Shown here piece by piece: positions 1 to 10,176 of a stretch of 64,000 bases of DNA. Location: positions 6,324,001 through 6,388,000 of the forward strand of contig NZ_JBBODF010000001.1 of assembly GCF_038002825.1 (NCBI RefSeq), in the 5' to 3' direction. This DNA is from Paenibacillus sp. FSL H8-0048 (GTDB taxonomy: Bacteria > Bacillota > Bacilli > Paenibacillales > Paenibacillaceae). The translations under genes and the position numbers were made by a program. Under the pieces are notes generated by a model, which did no database searches, was not told the DNA's origin, and saw only the letters and a list, made by a program, of their open reading frames with translations. The number at the start of each line of letters is the position of its first letter. Position 1 is the first letter of the stretch.

Positions 1-972
1 TCCGGCACCCCGATCTACCCGGGAGGACAGTCAGCTTACCGCAAGGAGGTTCAGTTCCGGATTGCCGGACCGCTGAACACCACCTTCTGGGACAACAGCA
101 ATGACTTCTCCTTCAAGGGAGTGGCCGCGAATGCTTCAGCGGCAACGAAGAACCCTTATATCCCGGTGTACGATGCAGGTGTCAAAGTGTACGGGGAGCT
201 GCCTTCCGGCGGCGGAACGCCAGGTGAACCGCAGGTTCCGGGACGTCCGTCCGGCCTCCAGGCGGAGCCCGGCAATGCCAGCGTAGCCTTGAGCTGGAAT
301 GCAGTCAGCGGTGCGACGAAGTATACCGTCAAGCGCTCTCTGGTGAGCGGCGGACCGTACACTACAGTGGGTACGGCTACTTCAGCAGTCTACAGCGACA
401 GCGGACTAACGAACGGAGTGGACTATTATTATGTGGTAACCGCTTCGAACAGCGTAGGGGAGAGTACAGCGTCCGTACAGGTGAGCGCCAAGCCGCGCGA
501 GATTACAGTGCCTGCCGGCGCTCTGCGCGTGCAGTACCGCACCAATGATACCAGTCCCGGCGATTCACAGATCCGCAGCCAGTTCCGGATTATCAATACA
601 GGAACCGAGGCCATTCCGCTCAGCGGTCTGAAGCTGCGTTACTATTACACTGTTGACGGGGACAAGCCGCAGGAATTCCACTGTGACTATGCAGCTGTCG
701 GCAGCGGGAACCTGAACGGAAGCTTCGGGAAGCTTAGTGCACCTGTTACCCTGGCCGACTCTTATCTGGAGATTTCTTTTGCGGCAGGAGCAGGAAGCCT
801 GGCGCCAGGGGCAGACAGCGGGGAGATTCAAGTGCGCTTCAACAAGTCAGACTGGACGGCCTACAATGAGAGCAATGACTATTCCTATGGCGGTACCCAG
901 CAGACCTTCGCGGATTGGAACAAAGTCACCCTGTACCGTGGAGGAACACTTGTCTGGGGCCTCGAACCCTAA
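1..972 (+). CDS. GH9-type cellulase, C-terminal part (CBM3c - FN3 - CBM3), 5' end outside window
   Basis: The reading frame is open from base 1 to the TAA at 970-972; the start and catalytic domain lie upstream of the window. The first ~40 codons contain a segment with EVQFRIAG and WDNSNDFSFKG, typical of the end of the CBM3c module fused to GH9 endoglucanases. A fibronectin type III domain follows (about bases 235-500, with ALSWNAVSGATKYTVKRS), then a cellulose-binding CBM3 (about bases 520-970, with VQYRTNDT and VWGLEP). This order is classic for secreted processive GH9 endoglucanases. The GH48 gene follows 27 bp downstream, the usual synergistic partner. The catalytic family is inferred from the module order, since no GH9 active-site residues are visible; another CBM3c-bearing cellulase is less likely. 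Confidence 0.8.
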   Translation, partial: SGTPIYPGGQSAYRKEVQFRIAGPLNTTFWDNSNDFSFKGVAANASAATKNPYIPVYDAGVKVYGELPSGGGTPGEPQVPGRPSGLQAEPGNASVALSWNAVSGATKYTVKRSLVSGGPYTTVGTATSAVYSDSGLTNGVDYYYVVTASNSVGESTASVQVSAKPREITVPAGALRVQYRTNDTSPGDSQIRSQFRIINTGTEAIPLSGLKLRYYYTVDGDKPQEFHCDYAAVGSGNLNGSFGKLSAPVTLADSYLEISFAAGAGSLAPGADSGEIQVRFNKSDWTAYNESNDYSYGGTQQTFADWNKVTLYRGGTLVWGLEP

Positions 973-999
973 ACCATACCAGAGAGGAAGTATGCCGAA

Positions 1000-3945
1000 A
1001 TGATGAAGATGAAGCTAAGTTCATTCAAGAAACCGGCCTCCATAGTCATGACTGCCGTTCTGACCCTTTCCCTCACCAGCGGAATCCTAAGCTTCAGCCC
1101 TGGAACCGCCAAGGCGGCATCGGTGGAGAAGACCCGGTTCCTGCAATTGTATGACCAGCTGAAGGACCCGGCCAGCGGGTATTTCTCGGCTGAAGGCATC
1201 CCGTATCATGCGGTAGAGACCCTGCTCAGCGAGGCGCCCAACTATGGGCATATGACTACCTCCGAGGCCTATAGCTACTGGATGTGGCTTGAAGTGCTGT
1301 ATGGCCATAACACCGGGGACTGGAGCAAGCTCGAATCAGCCTGGGATAACATGGAGAAATACATCATTCCAATTAATGAAGGCGACGGTGTGCAGGAGCA
1401 GCCGACGATGAGCAGCTACAACCCGAACAGCCCGGCCACCTACGCCTCGGAGCTCCCTCAGCCGGATCAGTATCCAAGTGCATTGAACGGCAAGTACACT
1501 CCGGGTAAGGACCCGCTCGATGCAGAGCTGAAGGCCACCTACGGCAATAACCAGACCTATCTGATGCACTGGCTGGTGGATGTGGACAACTGGTATGGGT
1601 TCGGCAACCTGCTGAATCCTAAGCACACCGCCAGCTATGTGAACACCTTCCAGCGCGGCGTGCAGGAATCGGTGTGGGAGGCGGTCTCCCATCCTTCGCA
1701 GGATAACAAGACCTTCGGCAAGCCGAATGAAGGCTTCATGAGCCTGTTCACCAAGGAAAATAGTGCGCCTTCCGCGCAGTGGCGTTACACGAATGCTACA
1801 GACGCCGATGCACGCGCTGTGCAGGCGATGTACTGGGCCAAGGATCTTGGCTATACCAATACGGTCTATCTGAACAAAGCCAAGAAAATGGGCGACTTCC
1901 TCCGTTACGGTATGTACGATAAGTACTTCCAGAAGGTTGGAAGTGCGGCTAACGGTTCGCCTCAGCCGGGAACCGGCAAGGATTCCAACCAGTACCTGAT
2001 GGCCTGGTATACCTCCTGGGGCGGCGGTCTGGGCAGCGGCGGAGACTGGGCCTGGAGAATCGGCGCAAGCCATGCGCACCAAGGGTACCAGAATGTGGTT
2101 GCAGCCTATGCGCTGTCCACTGCAACTGCAGGGCTGGTTCCGTCTTCCGCTACAGCCGGAACGGATTGGAGCAAATCGCTGACCCGCCAATTGGAATTCT
2201 ACAACTGGCTGCAATCCTCTGAAGGAGCGATTGCAGGCGGTGCCACCAACAGCTACGGCGGTTCTTACAGTGCTTATCCTGCCGGAGCCAGCACGTTCTA
2301 CGGCATGCTCTACGATGAGGCACCTGTCTATCAGGACCCGCCATCCAACAACTGGTTCGGGATGCAGTCCTGGAGTATGGAGCGCGTAGCAGAGCTGTAT
2401 TATATCCTGGCTTCCAGCGGGGATACCACCTCGGATAATTTCAAAATGGCCAAACGGGTCATTGAGAACTGGATTGACTGGTCTTCAGATTATGCTTTTG
2501 TAGGCAGCCGTCCCGTATCGGATGCCGCCGGCTATTATCTGGATCAGCAGGGCAACCGGATTCTGGGCGGAGCCAACCCGCAGGTGGCTACTGTGGCTGC
2601 ACCGGGCGAATTCTGGATTCCGGGCAATGTAGAGTGGCACGGCCAGCCGGATACCTGGAACGGCTTCAGCTCTTTTAACGGCAACAGCAGCTTGAAGGCA
2701 GTGACCAAGGACCCAGGGCAGGATACCGGCGTACTGGGCAGCTATATCAAAGCCCTCACGTTCTTCGCCGCAGGGAACAAGGCAGAGCACGGCAACTACA
2801 CTGCGCTCGGCGGAACCGCTTCGCAGCTGGCTAAGTCGATGCTGGATACCGCCTGGGGCTACAATGACGGCCTTGGAATTACCACTCTGGAGAAGCGTGC
2901 CGATTATTTCCGGTTCTTCACCAAAGAGGTCTATTTCCCGGCAGGCTGGAGCGGTACCTTCGGCCAGGGCAATACCATTCCGGGGAACGCGACAGTTCCA
3001 TCTGACCCGGCTAAGGGCGGCAATGGAGTGTATGCGAGCTACACCGATATTCTCCCGAAAATCAAAAATGATCCCAAGTGGAGTTATCTCGAAGGAAAAT
3101 ACAATACTTCCTACAATAAAACCACCAAGACCTGGGACAATGGCGCGCCTGAGTTCACCTATCACCGCTTCTGGTCACAGGTGGACATGGCTACAGCCTA
3201 CGCCGAATATGACCGGCTGATTAATAACGGCAGCGGCCCTATGCCGACAGCTACCCCTACAACCACGCCAACGGCCACTCCGACAGCTACACCAACACCG
3301 ACAGCTACACCAACAACAGTGCCAACAGCCACACCGACAGCTACACCGACGGCTACACCGACAACAGTGCCAACGGCTACACCGACAACAGTGCCAACGG
3401 CTACACCGACAGTCGCACCGACGGCTACACCGACAACAGTACCAACGGCTACACCGACAGTCGCACCAACCGCTACGCCTGCCGTAGGAAATCTGGTCGT
3501 TCAATACCGTACAACGGATACGAACGCCACCGACCCGCAGTTCCGTCCACAGCTGCGGATTGTCAATAATGGGACCACAGCGGTAGACCTCAGCAAGGTT
3601 AAGGTCCGGTATTACTACACGATTGACGGCGAGCGGGCACAGCAGTTCAATGTCGATTATGCGGCTCTCGGCGGCAGCAATGTGCTGGGCAGCTTCGTGA
3701 AGCTTGAATCTGCAGTTACAGGCGCAGACCATTATCTGGAAATCTCTTTCAGCGCCGGTGCCGGCAGTCTGGCAGCAGGTGCGAACACCGGCGAGATTCA
3801 ACTGCGCATTAACAAGACCGACTGGAGTAATTACAATGAGGCTGACGATTACTCCTATGATGCAACCAAAACATCTTTCACAGACTGGAACCGGGTACCG
3901 CTGTATCTCAACGGTGTACTGGTCTGGGGTGTTCAGCCGCAATAA
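1000..3945 (+). CDS. GH48 reducing-end cellobiohydrolase with PT-rich linker and CBM3
   Basis: Secreted exo-acting cellulase that releases cellobiose from reducing ends of cellulose chains. The 981-residue protein has a signal peptide (about residues 1-40, ending AKA), a GH48 catalytic domain (about 42-745) and a linker of repeated P-T-A-T units. It ends with a CBM3 (about 828-981, ending VWGVQPQ). The motif MTTSEAYSYWMWLE places the expected general acid at Glu89. ATG at 1000 is preceded by AGAGGAAG at 983-990; an ATG at 1003 is also possible. It lies 27 bp after the GH9-type gene and is probably cotranscribed. Its CBM3 closely resembles that of the upstream gene, suggesting module duplication. 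Free-enzyme architecture, since no dockerin is present. Confidence 0.95.
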   Translation: MMKMKLSSFKKPASIVMTAVLTLSLTSGILSFSPGTAKAASVEKTRFLQLYDQLKDPASGYFSAEGIPYHAVETLLSEAPNYGHMTTSEAYSYWMWLEVLYGHNTGDWSKLESAWDNMEKYIIPINEGDGVQEQPTMSSYNPNSPATYASELPQPDQYPSALNGKYTPGKDPLDAELKATYGNNQTYLMHWLVDVDNWYGFGNLLNPKHTASYVNTFQRGVQESVWEAVSHPSQDNKTFGKPNEGFMSLFTKENSAPSAQWRYTNATDADARAVQAMYWAKDLGYTNTVYLNKAKKMGDFLRYGMYDKYFQKVGSAANGSPQPGTGKDSNQYLMAWYTSWGGGLGSGGDWAWRIGASHAHQGYQNVVAAYALSTATAGLVPSSATAGTDWSKSLTRQLEFYNWLQSSEGAIAGGATNSYGGSYSAYPAGASTFYGMLYDEAPVYQDPPSNNWFGMQSWSMERVAELYYILASSGDTTSDNFKMAKRVIENWIDWSSDYAFVGSRPVSDAAGYYLDQQGNRILGGANPQVATVAAPGEFWIPGNVEWHGQPDTWNGFSSFNGNSSLKAVTKDPGQDTGVLGSYIKALTFFAAGNKAEHGNYTALGGTASQLAKSMLDTAWGYNDGLGITTLEKRADYFRFFTKEVYFPAGWSGTFGQGNTIPGNATVPSDPAKGGNGVYASYTDILPKIKNDPKWSYLEGKYNTSYNKTTKTWDNGAPEFTYHRFWSQVDMATAYAEYDRLINNGSGPMPTATPTTTPTATPTATPTPTATPTTVPTATPTATPTATPTTVPTATPTTVPTATPTVAPTATPTTVPTATPTVAPTATPAVGNLVVQYRTTDTNATDPQFRPQLRIVNNGTTAVDLSKVKVRYYYTIDGERAQQFNVDYAALGGSNVLGSFVKLESAVTGADHYLEISFSAGAGSLAAGANTGEIQLRINKTDWSNYNEADDYSYDATKTSFTDWNRVPLYLNGVLVWGVQPQ
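3241..3486 (+). repeat. Pro-Thr-Ala linker repeat in the GH48 gene
   Basis: Low-complexity DNA built from degenerate 6-12 bp units (CCGACAGCTACA, ACAACAGTGCCA and similar) encoding a P-T-A-T-P-T-T-V-P-T linker of about 80 residues between the catalytic domain and CBM3. It is in frame throughout. Such linkers are usually flexible, and replication slippage probably makes its length variable between strains. Confidence 0.9.
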
Positions 3946-4002
3946 GACTGCCGCCCTGTGAGTCAGCCCCGGCGTGACTCTGTATCCTGCCCATCAATGA
4001 CG

Positions 4003-4046
4003 AAGAACCTTCAACTCCACGCGCTGTGGTTTGAAGGTTCTTTTTT
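4003..4046 (+). terminator. Rho-independent terminator after the cellulase genes
   Basis: The arms AAGAACCTTCAA and TTGAAGGTTCTT flank a short inner stem-loop and are followed by a T run. It ends the GH9/GH48 unit and faces the convergent mnmA gene, which it may partly serve from the other side. Confidence 0.85.
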
Positions 4047-4063
4047 GGATGTACTAAGCAGCA

Positions 4064-4087
4064 TGTATGCGAAAAACCGATCACATT
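4064..4087. repeat. Solitary unit of the AAAAAC-loop palindrome repeat
   Basis: The core TGTATGCGAAAAACCG followed by ATCACATT matches the palindromic core of the tandem arrays near 29.3 kb and 45.3 kb. It is a single, partly degenerate copy between the GH48 terminator and mnmA. No coding role is seen. Confidence 0.6.
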
Positions 4088-4116
4088 AGACTGAGCACCA
4101 CGCCATTGTTCCCCAA

Positions 4117-5559
<1,443 letters not shown>

Positions 5560-5979
5560 TTGAAAATATCAACCAAAGGACGTTACGGATTAACCATTAT
5601 GATGGAGCTTGCCCTGAAATTCGGCGAAGGGCCTACATCACTTAAGAGCATCGCCGAGAAAAACGGACTGTCCGAGCATTACCTGGAGCAGCTCATCGCC
5701 CCGCTGCGCAATGCAGGCCTGGTGAAGAGCATCCGCGGAGCCTACGGCGGTTACATACTGTCCCGCGAGACCAGCACCATTACCGCCGGAGATATCATCC
5801 GTGTCCTGGAAGGCCCGATCTCCCCGGTGGACTTCACCGAAGAAGACGACCCGGCCAAGCGCGACCTCTGGCTGCGCATCCGCGACAGCATCGCGGACGT
5901 CCTGGACTCCACCACGCTATCCGACCTGATCAACTTCAAGGAAGAGAGCCAAGCGGATAATTACATGTTCTATATCTAG
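5560..5979 (+). CDS. cymR: Rrf2-family regulator CymR (cysteine metabolism repressor)
   Basis: DNA-binding repressor of cystine uptake and cysteine synthesis genes; in Bacillus it acts in complex with the O-acetylserine thiol-lyase CysK. The 139-residue protein begins MKISTKGRYGLTIMMELA, has a winged HTH (about residues 26-60, with LSEHYLEQL) and continues with LVKSIRGAYGGY and ITAGDIIRVLEGPISP. It ends in MFYI, as I remember for Bacillus CymR. It lacks the three-cysteine Fe-S motif of IscR, as expected for CymR. The start is TTG at 5560 with AAGAGGTG at 5547-5554. It is alone on its strand with a terminator directly after it. The cysteine desulfurase that normally follows is at 27.1 kb. Confidence 0.92.
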   Translation: MKISTKGRYGLTIMMELALKFGEGPTSLKSIAEKNGLSEHYLEQLIAPLRNAGLVKSIRGAYGGYILSRETSTITAGDIIRVLEGPISPVDFTEEDDPAKRDLWLRIRDSIADVLDSTTLSDLINFKEESQADNYMFYI

Positions 5980-5985
5980 AAATGG

Positions 5986-6023
5986 AAAGACCCCTCAAGC
6001 CATCCGGCTTTGAAGGGTCTTTT
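5986..6023 (+). terminator. Terminator after cymR, probably bidirectional
   Basis: The arms AAAGACCC and GGGTCTTT enclose an inner stem CAAGCC/GGCTTT and are followed by TTTTG. The convergent VanZ-like gene ends 65 bp away, and A-rich flanks would also give a T run on the minus strand. Confidence 0.8.
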
Positions 6024-6088
6024 GTCTATAACGGATTGAGCCTGCTTTCAGGGGCGCAGGAGCTATTTGGCTAGCGGACCTGGTTATT

Positions 6089-7090
6089 TTATCCCCCGCC
6101 CAGCAGCCGGTGAAGCCGCGCGGCCAGCTTTTGGCCGGTATTGGCCTCTGTGAGCGTAAGGTCCCACAATACCGCATGGGTTCGCGGGTCGGCAGCATCG
6201 GTTTTGACTGCAAGAGTCAGCTGCTGTTTGCCTTCAAGCCGCACCTGAAAAGACAGCGGCTGATTCTCGCCCGGTGCGATATTCACCTCCAGGGAGTAAA
6301 GCTCTTCTCCGTCGGCGCTGATTATGACACTGCTGGTGCCGCTGCCCTTAGCAGGTATAGCATCGTCAGGGACGCCGAAATTCCCGGATAACTCCTTATA
6401 TTGTCCATCCAGGCGCAGTGAGAACTCATGAAGTCCCGGATGTTCAGGGCTATAGAGATTGATCACCGGTTCGACCTGCTCCTGTGCCATAGTGAAACTA
6501 TGGAGTCCTTGTTCCCACCGTATTTCACCCTGCTCAATAGGGAGCTGGTCCAGCGCTCGGATCTCCCCGCGGCCATGATCCAGATAATAGTTGATACCGC
6601 TCACAGCGGAGTAGACGATTAACGTCAAGACAGCGCCTGATGACAGGAGCTTGAGCATACCTTTTGTGGTTGTACGGTCGCGGCGGATTAGCCGCTGGGC
6701 GCCGTAGCCGACAACCGCGCCCAGCGTATTAATGACGATATCGTTGATATCGAACGAACCCAGACCCGTTACCATCTGAATCAGCTCAATTCCTGTAATG
6801 GCTGCTAAGAAGACCAAGAGGAACGGCAGGAACCGGCAGCGGATCAGCAGCGGGAGGACGAGGCCGAACGGTACGAAGGCCAGATAGTTACCCAGATTGA
6901 AGACCCAGAGATTCGAATAACCCCCGCCCGGAAAATGCAACGGAATGCCGTCAAAAGCCAAGCGATACCGTAAGCCTGTCTCGGGCAGAGCCGATGAACG
7001 GTTGAAGCCGGCAAACAAGAAAAATAAGATGAGGCCAGTGTACAGACCGAGACCGATCCAGACGGCGGTCCTTGTTTTGCCTTGAAACAT
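6089..7090 (-). CDS. VanZ-like membrane protein with C-terminal extracytoplasmic domain
   Basis: The 333-residue protein has an N-terminal VanZ-like region of about five hydrophobic segments (residues 8-150). It contains the typical stretch NLGNYLAFVPFGLVLPLL and the GIELIQ...SFDINDIVINTLGAVVGY signature. After a further membrane segment (about 147-168) comes a soluble domain of about 165 residues with no recognised family, probably outside the membrane. VanZ itself confers low-level teicoplanin resistance, but most homologues have no known role. ATG at 7090 is preceded by GGAGAGG. It is monocistronic and convergent with cymR. Confidence 0.75.
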   Translation of the reverse strand: MFQGKTRTAVWIGLGLYTGLILFFLFAGFNRSSALPETGLRYRLAFDGIPLHFPGGGYSNLWVFNLGNYLAFVPFGLVLPLLIRCRFLPFLLVFLAAITGIELIQMVTGLGSFDINDIVINTLGAVVGYGAQRLIRRDRTTTKGMLKLLSSGAVLTLIVYSAVSGINYYLDHGRGEIRALDQLPIEQGEIRWEQGLHSFTMAQEQVEPVINLYSPEHPGLHEFSLRLDGQYKELSGNFGVPDDAIPAKGSGTSSVIISADGEELYSLEVNIAPGENQPLSFQVRLEGKQQLTLAVKTDAADPRTHAVLWDLTLTEANTGQKLAARLHRLLGGG

Positions 7091-7313
7091 GATGTTTGAC
7101 CTCTCCTTATCCTTAGTTTAGTCTCCTTTGCAGGGATAACATAGGAAGTATAAGCTATCCTGATATCTCCAGCAAGGCGGGGTGGGGGCTTTACATTCAG
7201 CTTTTCCTATCATCACATAATAATGTGTCAATCATACTTGCCATTTATCCAATCTGGAATTGTTTTCCATACATAATCTATTAATAGATTACAGGAAGGG
7301 AGGTGGCTTGATC

Positions 7314-7721
7314 GTGGCACAAGTTATTGATGTAGGACGGAGTACAGCATCTACAGGCACTCAGACCCTGTCCATTCCAATTCTCGCACCGGGTCAGAAT
7401 CAGATATTGGCGGAGTTCGGAATTGCAACGGTTACAAACGGCGATGTTTTGCTGAATGCAACCATTGGTTTTCAGACTACGCTTGGCGTCCCGAATGTAG
7501 TTTTTACGTTATATCGGGATAACCAGCCAATTTTTAATGTAGGAGCAAGCGGACTTGCTATACTCGCAATACAGCCGGTTACGATCTCTTATTTGGATTT
7601 AAATGTTCCAAGCGGTTATCATGCCTATTCTTTGGGGGTAGCCAATAACAGCACCAATATTCTGCTTAATACGGCCAGCATTACCGGCCCCGTGACGTTC
7701 TCAGGAGTTTCGACTGGATAA
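7314..7721 (+). CDS. Small beta-rich protein resembling exosporium protein C
   Basis: The 135-residue protein starts MAQVIDVGRS and ends GPVTFSGVSTG, with TLSIPI, VVFTLYRDNQPIF and LDLNVPSGYHAYSLGVAN between. This pattern is reminiscent of spore-surface exosporium protein C, a structural protein of the outer spore layer. There are no cysteines, no signal peptide and no catalytic motif. The GTG at 7314 lies 10 bp after GGGAGG; a TTG at 7308 is also in frame, 4 bp after the same site. It is monocistronic with its own terminator. The family call is from memory of the sequence pattern; a generic coat-associated protein remains possible. Confidence 0.5.
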   Translation: MAQVIDVGRSTASTGTQTLSIPILAPGQNQILAEFGIATVTNGDVLLNATIGFQTTLGVPNVVFTLYRDNQPIFNVGASGLAILAIQPVTISYLDLNVPSGYHAYSLGVANNSTNILLNTASITGPVTFSGVSTG

Positions 7722-7733
7722 AAGAGCAAACAA

Positions 7734-7766
7734 CCCGTCAGCCTTAATTGGCCGGCGGGATTTTTT
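7734..7766 (+). terminator. Terminator after the exosporium-like gene
   Basis: The arms CCCGTCAGCC and GGCCGGCGGG surround the loop TTAATT and are followed by ATTTTTTA. Confidence 0.85.
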
Positions 7767-7852
7767 ATACTAGATCGTTCCATTCATCCTTTGTTCTCCT
7801 TGATCAGTGTAGGCTTAAGTTTTAGGTTTGCGTCTCCAGTACATCATAGCTG

Positions 7853-8034
7853 ATTGTATTTCCTGCAATAGAAAAGGCATATCTGACCATAAAATGAGGT
7901 TCTATTGTATTTCATACAGTAGAATATTGTGTTTCGGGTGAAAAAGGGACTTTTTTCAGCATTCCATTGTACGGAATACAATAGATCGTATTTCGAAGCC
8001 TTTTTTACAGTATTCCATTGTATAAAATGCAGTT
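7853..8034. repeat. Cluster of dispersed 20-bp imperfect palindromes (family consensus YTGYAYTTYNTACAATAGAA)
   Basis: The ~285-bp gap after the terminator holds no gene but four related units. They are TTGTATTTCCTGCAATAGAA at 7854, TTGTATTTCATACAGTAGAA at 7905, a self-complementary unit around 7962-7986, and a reverse unit at 8013-8034 (CCATTGTATAAAATGCAG). The same motif recurs near 50.8 and 63.4 kb. Function unknown. Confidence 0.65.
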
Positions 8035-8050
8035 GCTATCGTTCCAGCGC

Positions 8051-8431
8051 CTAAAGCATCCGGTTGAATGCTGCGGGTATCAACATCCCCGTAGTGTCCC
8101 GGTACCCCATGCCAGCCAGCAGATCATTACCGTTCAGCTCATGCACGTTCTTCGCAGATGTATCCAGCTCCATACCTAGTACATACTGCAACACTTCGGC
8201 AACATACTTGGGCTGGTTTAGATTGAGAGCATAGGATTGCCCCTCTTTGATGACCCGTAATCCTTCATTCAGAGGACTTCCGGCAGTAATGGGGTCTACA
8301 GTGGTAAACTTAACAATCCATTTGGTCTTTCTGTCCTCTGTGATCAGCGTCAGCTTTGAACGGCAATGCACATCTCTGACCGTTTGATAACTCCACCAGT
8401 AAGTGTGTCCGCCAACGGCGATTTTTCTCAT
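8051..8431 (-). CDS. Hypothetical protein, 126 residues
   Basis: I do not recognise this protein. It begins MRKIAVGGHTYWWSYQTVRDVHCRSKLTLIT and looks soluble, mixed alpha/beta, with no signal peptide or membrane segment. A first half rich in beta-prone stretches is followed by a region with LNLNQPKYVAEVLQYVLG. ATG at 8431 has AAGGAAGAGG about 11 bp upstream, which supports translation. It stands alone, divergent from the polymerase operon. No function is proposed. Confidence 0.6.
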   Translation of the reverse strand: MRKIAVGGHTYWWSYQTVRDVHCRSKLTLITEDRKTKWIVKFTTVDPITAGSPLNEGLRVIKEGQSYALNLNQPKYVAEVLQYVLGMELDTSAKNVHELNGNDLLAGMGYRDTTGMLIPAAFNRML

Positions 8432-8635
8432 TATGCTTGAACCTCTTCCTTGTACAAATATCGGTTGATACAGTTATAATCTCCGCTAGCTTTAATATGA
8501 ATTTTACCGCCTTTTGGGTTTAAGTTCCAGCTAAGAAACACGGTAAATCTCCTGTTTGTTCCAGCGTTTCTTACCCTTTAATTTCCCTTCCCGGTTCTAA
8601 TTATCCCCCTAGCTGCATATACTGTTTCGAAAAGA

Positions 8636-8701
8636 GAACGCCTGTTCTATTTTACCATTGCTTAAAAAACTTAATGCTGGTTATAATACAAACAGATGTT
8701 C
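8636..8701 (+). promoter_or_regulatory. SOS-type promoter with two LexA-like boxes
   Basis: A perfect GAAC-N4-GTTC lies at 8636-8647. The promoter TTGCTT (8658-8663) and TATAAT (8682-8687), with an 18-bp spacer, follows. A second box, AAAC-N4-GTTC, at 8690-8701 has one mismatch and falls at the expected transcription start. In Firmicutes LexA binds CGAACN4GTTCG-type sites. The position before a Y-family polymerase fits SOS control. Confidence 0.75.
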
Positions 8702-8726
8702 CCACTTTATCCGGAGGCGATCAATC

Positions 8727-8924
8727 ATGAAGATGAGCATCGGCCAAACTATAGAAATGATATATCTGGACAAGGCGGGCCGGATTACGCAGCGGAAAAT
8801 TGAGGTGTGCGGGATGCGGGACGGCCGGATTCGGGCCACCTGTCTGAGCACCGGCCAGCCCCGTGTGTTCCTGACCGCGAATATTCTGTCGTGGCGCCCG
8901 GTACGGGGGCAACGGTATGCCTAG
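8727..8924 (+). CDS. Small protein leading the Y-family polymerase operon
   Basis: The 65-residue protein begins MKMSIGQTIEMIYLDKAGRITQRKIEV and ends ANILSWRPVRGQRYA. It is basic and compact with beta-rich character, resembling a small SH3-like or WYL-associated fold, but I cannot name a family. ATG at 8727 has GGAGG at 8713-8717. Its stop overlaps the polymerase start by 8 bp, so the two are translationally coupled. Being first behind the LexA-type boxes, it is probably SOS-induced. Similar small proteins often precede UvrX-type polymerases in Bacillota, which is context rather than evidence of function. Confidence 0.7.
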   Translation: MKMSIGQTIEMIYLDKAGRITQRKIEVCGMRDGRIRATCLSTGQPRVFLTANILSWRPVRGQRYA

Positions 8925-10176
8925 AGAGCGGATTATTCTGCTCTCCGACTGCCAGTCCTTCTATGCCAGCGTCGAAAAGGCGGCCCATCCCGAATATGCG
9001 GATCAGCCTGTGGCGGTCGGCGACCCCACGCGGATGAACGGGATTGTGCTGGCGGCCTGTCCGCTCGCCAAATCCCGCGGGGTGACCACCGCCTCGCGTG
9101 TGGGGGAAGCCCTGACGAAATGCCCGGAGCTCATAGTCATCCGGCCGCGGATGGGGACCTACATTAAGGTCTCCCTCCTGATCTCCGAGATCTACCAAGT
9201 ATATACCGATCTGGTGGAGGCGTTCAGCATCGACGAGCAGTTCCTGGATGTGACCGGCTCCTTGCGCGCGTTCGGAGGAGACCTGCCGGAGCTGATTCAC
9301 TCCATCCAGCAGCACGTTCTGTTATCTACCGGAGTGTGGACCCGGGTGGGCATCGGGCCGTCCAAAATCCTCGCCAAAATGGCCAACAACTTCGCCAAGA
9401 AGAAGGCGGGCGGAATCTTCCGGCTGGATTACGATAATCTGGACACAGAGCTATGGCCGCGCCCAGTGCATGAAATGTTCATGGTGGCTGGCCGGATGAC
9501 CAAGAATTTCTACCGTATGGGCATTACGACTATTGGAGATATTGCCCGGATGGAGCTGGGGGAGTTCAAGCAGCGGATGCGCAGGACTATGGGCAAGCAG
9601 AGCGATATCCAGGCGGAATATTATTGGCAGACCGCACGCGGCATCGATCCTAGCCCGGTGGTAACCGGGATACGCCACCAGATGAAGTCTGTCGGCCACG
9701 GGAAGGCGCTGCGCTGGAATCTGTATACCCGGCTGGAGGAGATTGAGGTGGTGCTGCTGGAGCTGGTGATTGAGGTCTGCCAGCGGGCGCGGAAATACCG
9801 GTACATGGGCGCGGTGGTGTCTGTTGCAGTAGTCGAGACGGACGGCAATACCTCCAATTCCTACAGCCGTCAGACGACACTGCCCGAGCCGTCCGCGCTG
9901 ACCCATGAGGTGGCGGCGGCAGCGTACCGCTTGTTCGTGGACCACTGGACGGGGATGCCGCTAAGCCGTCTGGCGATTACCATCTCCGAATTAACGGATG
10001 ACCGCGTGATGCAGCTGACCCTGTTCGATGACCGTATGCGAACGCTGGGCAGGGAACAGGCGATTGACCAGATCAAGACCCGGTATGGCAGCCAGGCCTT
10101 GATCCGCGCCTCTTCATTGCTGGAATCCGCGGTTGCCCTGGAACGGGCTGAGCAGATCGGGGGCCATTACAAATGA
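8917..10176 (+). CDS. Y-family translesion DNA polymerase (UvrX/DinB type)
   Basis: Low-fidelity polymerase that copies damaged DNA. The 419-residue protein has the palm metal ligands D11 (LLSDCQSFYASVE) and D106-E107 (FSIDEQFLDVT). A thumb/HhH region is seen with VGIGPSKILAKMANNFAKKKAG, and a little-finger domain occupies about residues 245-350. The SIDEQ variant and the small flanking genes fit the UvrX/YqjW group found on Bacillus prophages and chromosomes better than housekeeping DinB. No clear C-terminal beta-clamp motif was identified. It overlaps the previous gene by 8 bp and the next by 4 bp. Expression is probably LexA-controlled from the promoter near 8.66 kb. Confidence 0.9.
   Translation: MPRERIILLSDCQSFYASVEKAAHPEYADQPVAVGDPTRMNGIVLAACPLAKSRGVTTASRVGEALTKCPELIVIRPRMGTYIKVSLLISEIYQVYTDLVEAFSIDEQFLDVTGSLRAFGGDLPELIHSIQQHVLLSTGVWTRVGIGPSKILAKMANNFAKKKAGGIFRLDYDNLDTELWPRPVHEMFMVAGRMTKNFYRMGITTIGDIARMELGEFKQRMRRTMGKQSDIQAEYYWQTARGIDPSPVVTGIRHQMKSVGHGKALRWNLYTRLEEIEVVLLELVIEVCQRARKYRYMGAVVSVAVVETDGNTSNSYSRQTTLPEPSALTHEVAAAAYRLFVDHWTGMPLSRLAITISELTDDRVMQLTLFDDRMRTLGREQAIDQIKTRYGSQALIRASSLLESAVALERAEQIGGHYK

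Noticed and set aside
5560-5979. IscR, the Fe-S cluster regulator of the same Rrf2 family
   Set aside because: The three cysteines that bind the IscR cluster are absent, and the sequence follows the CymR pattern from start to end.
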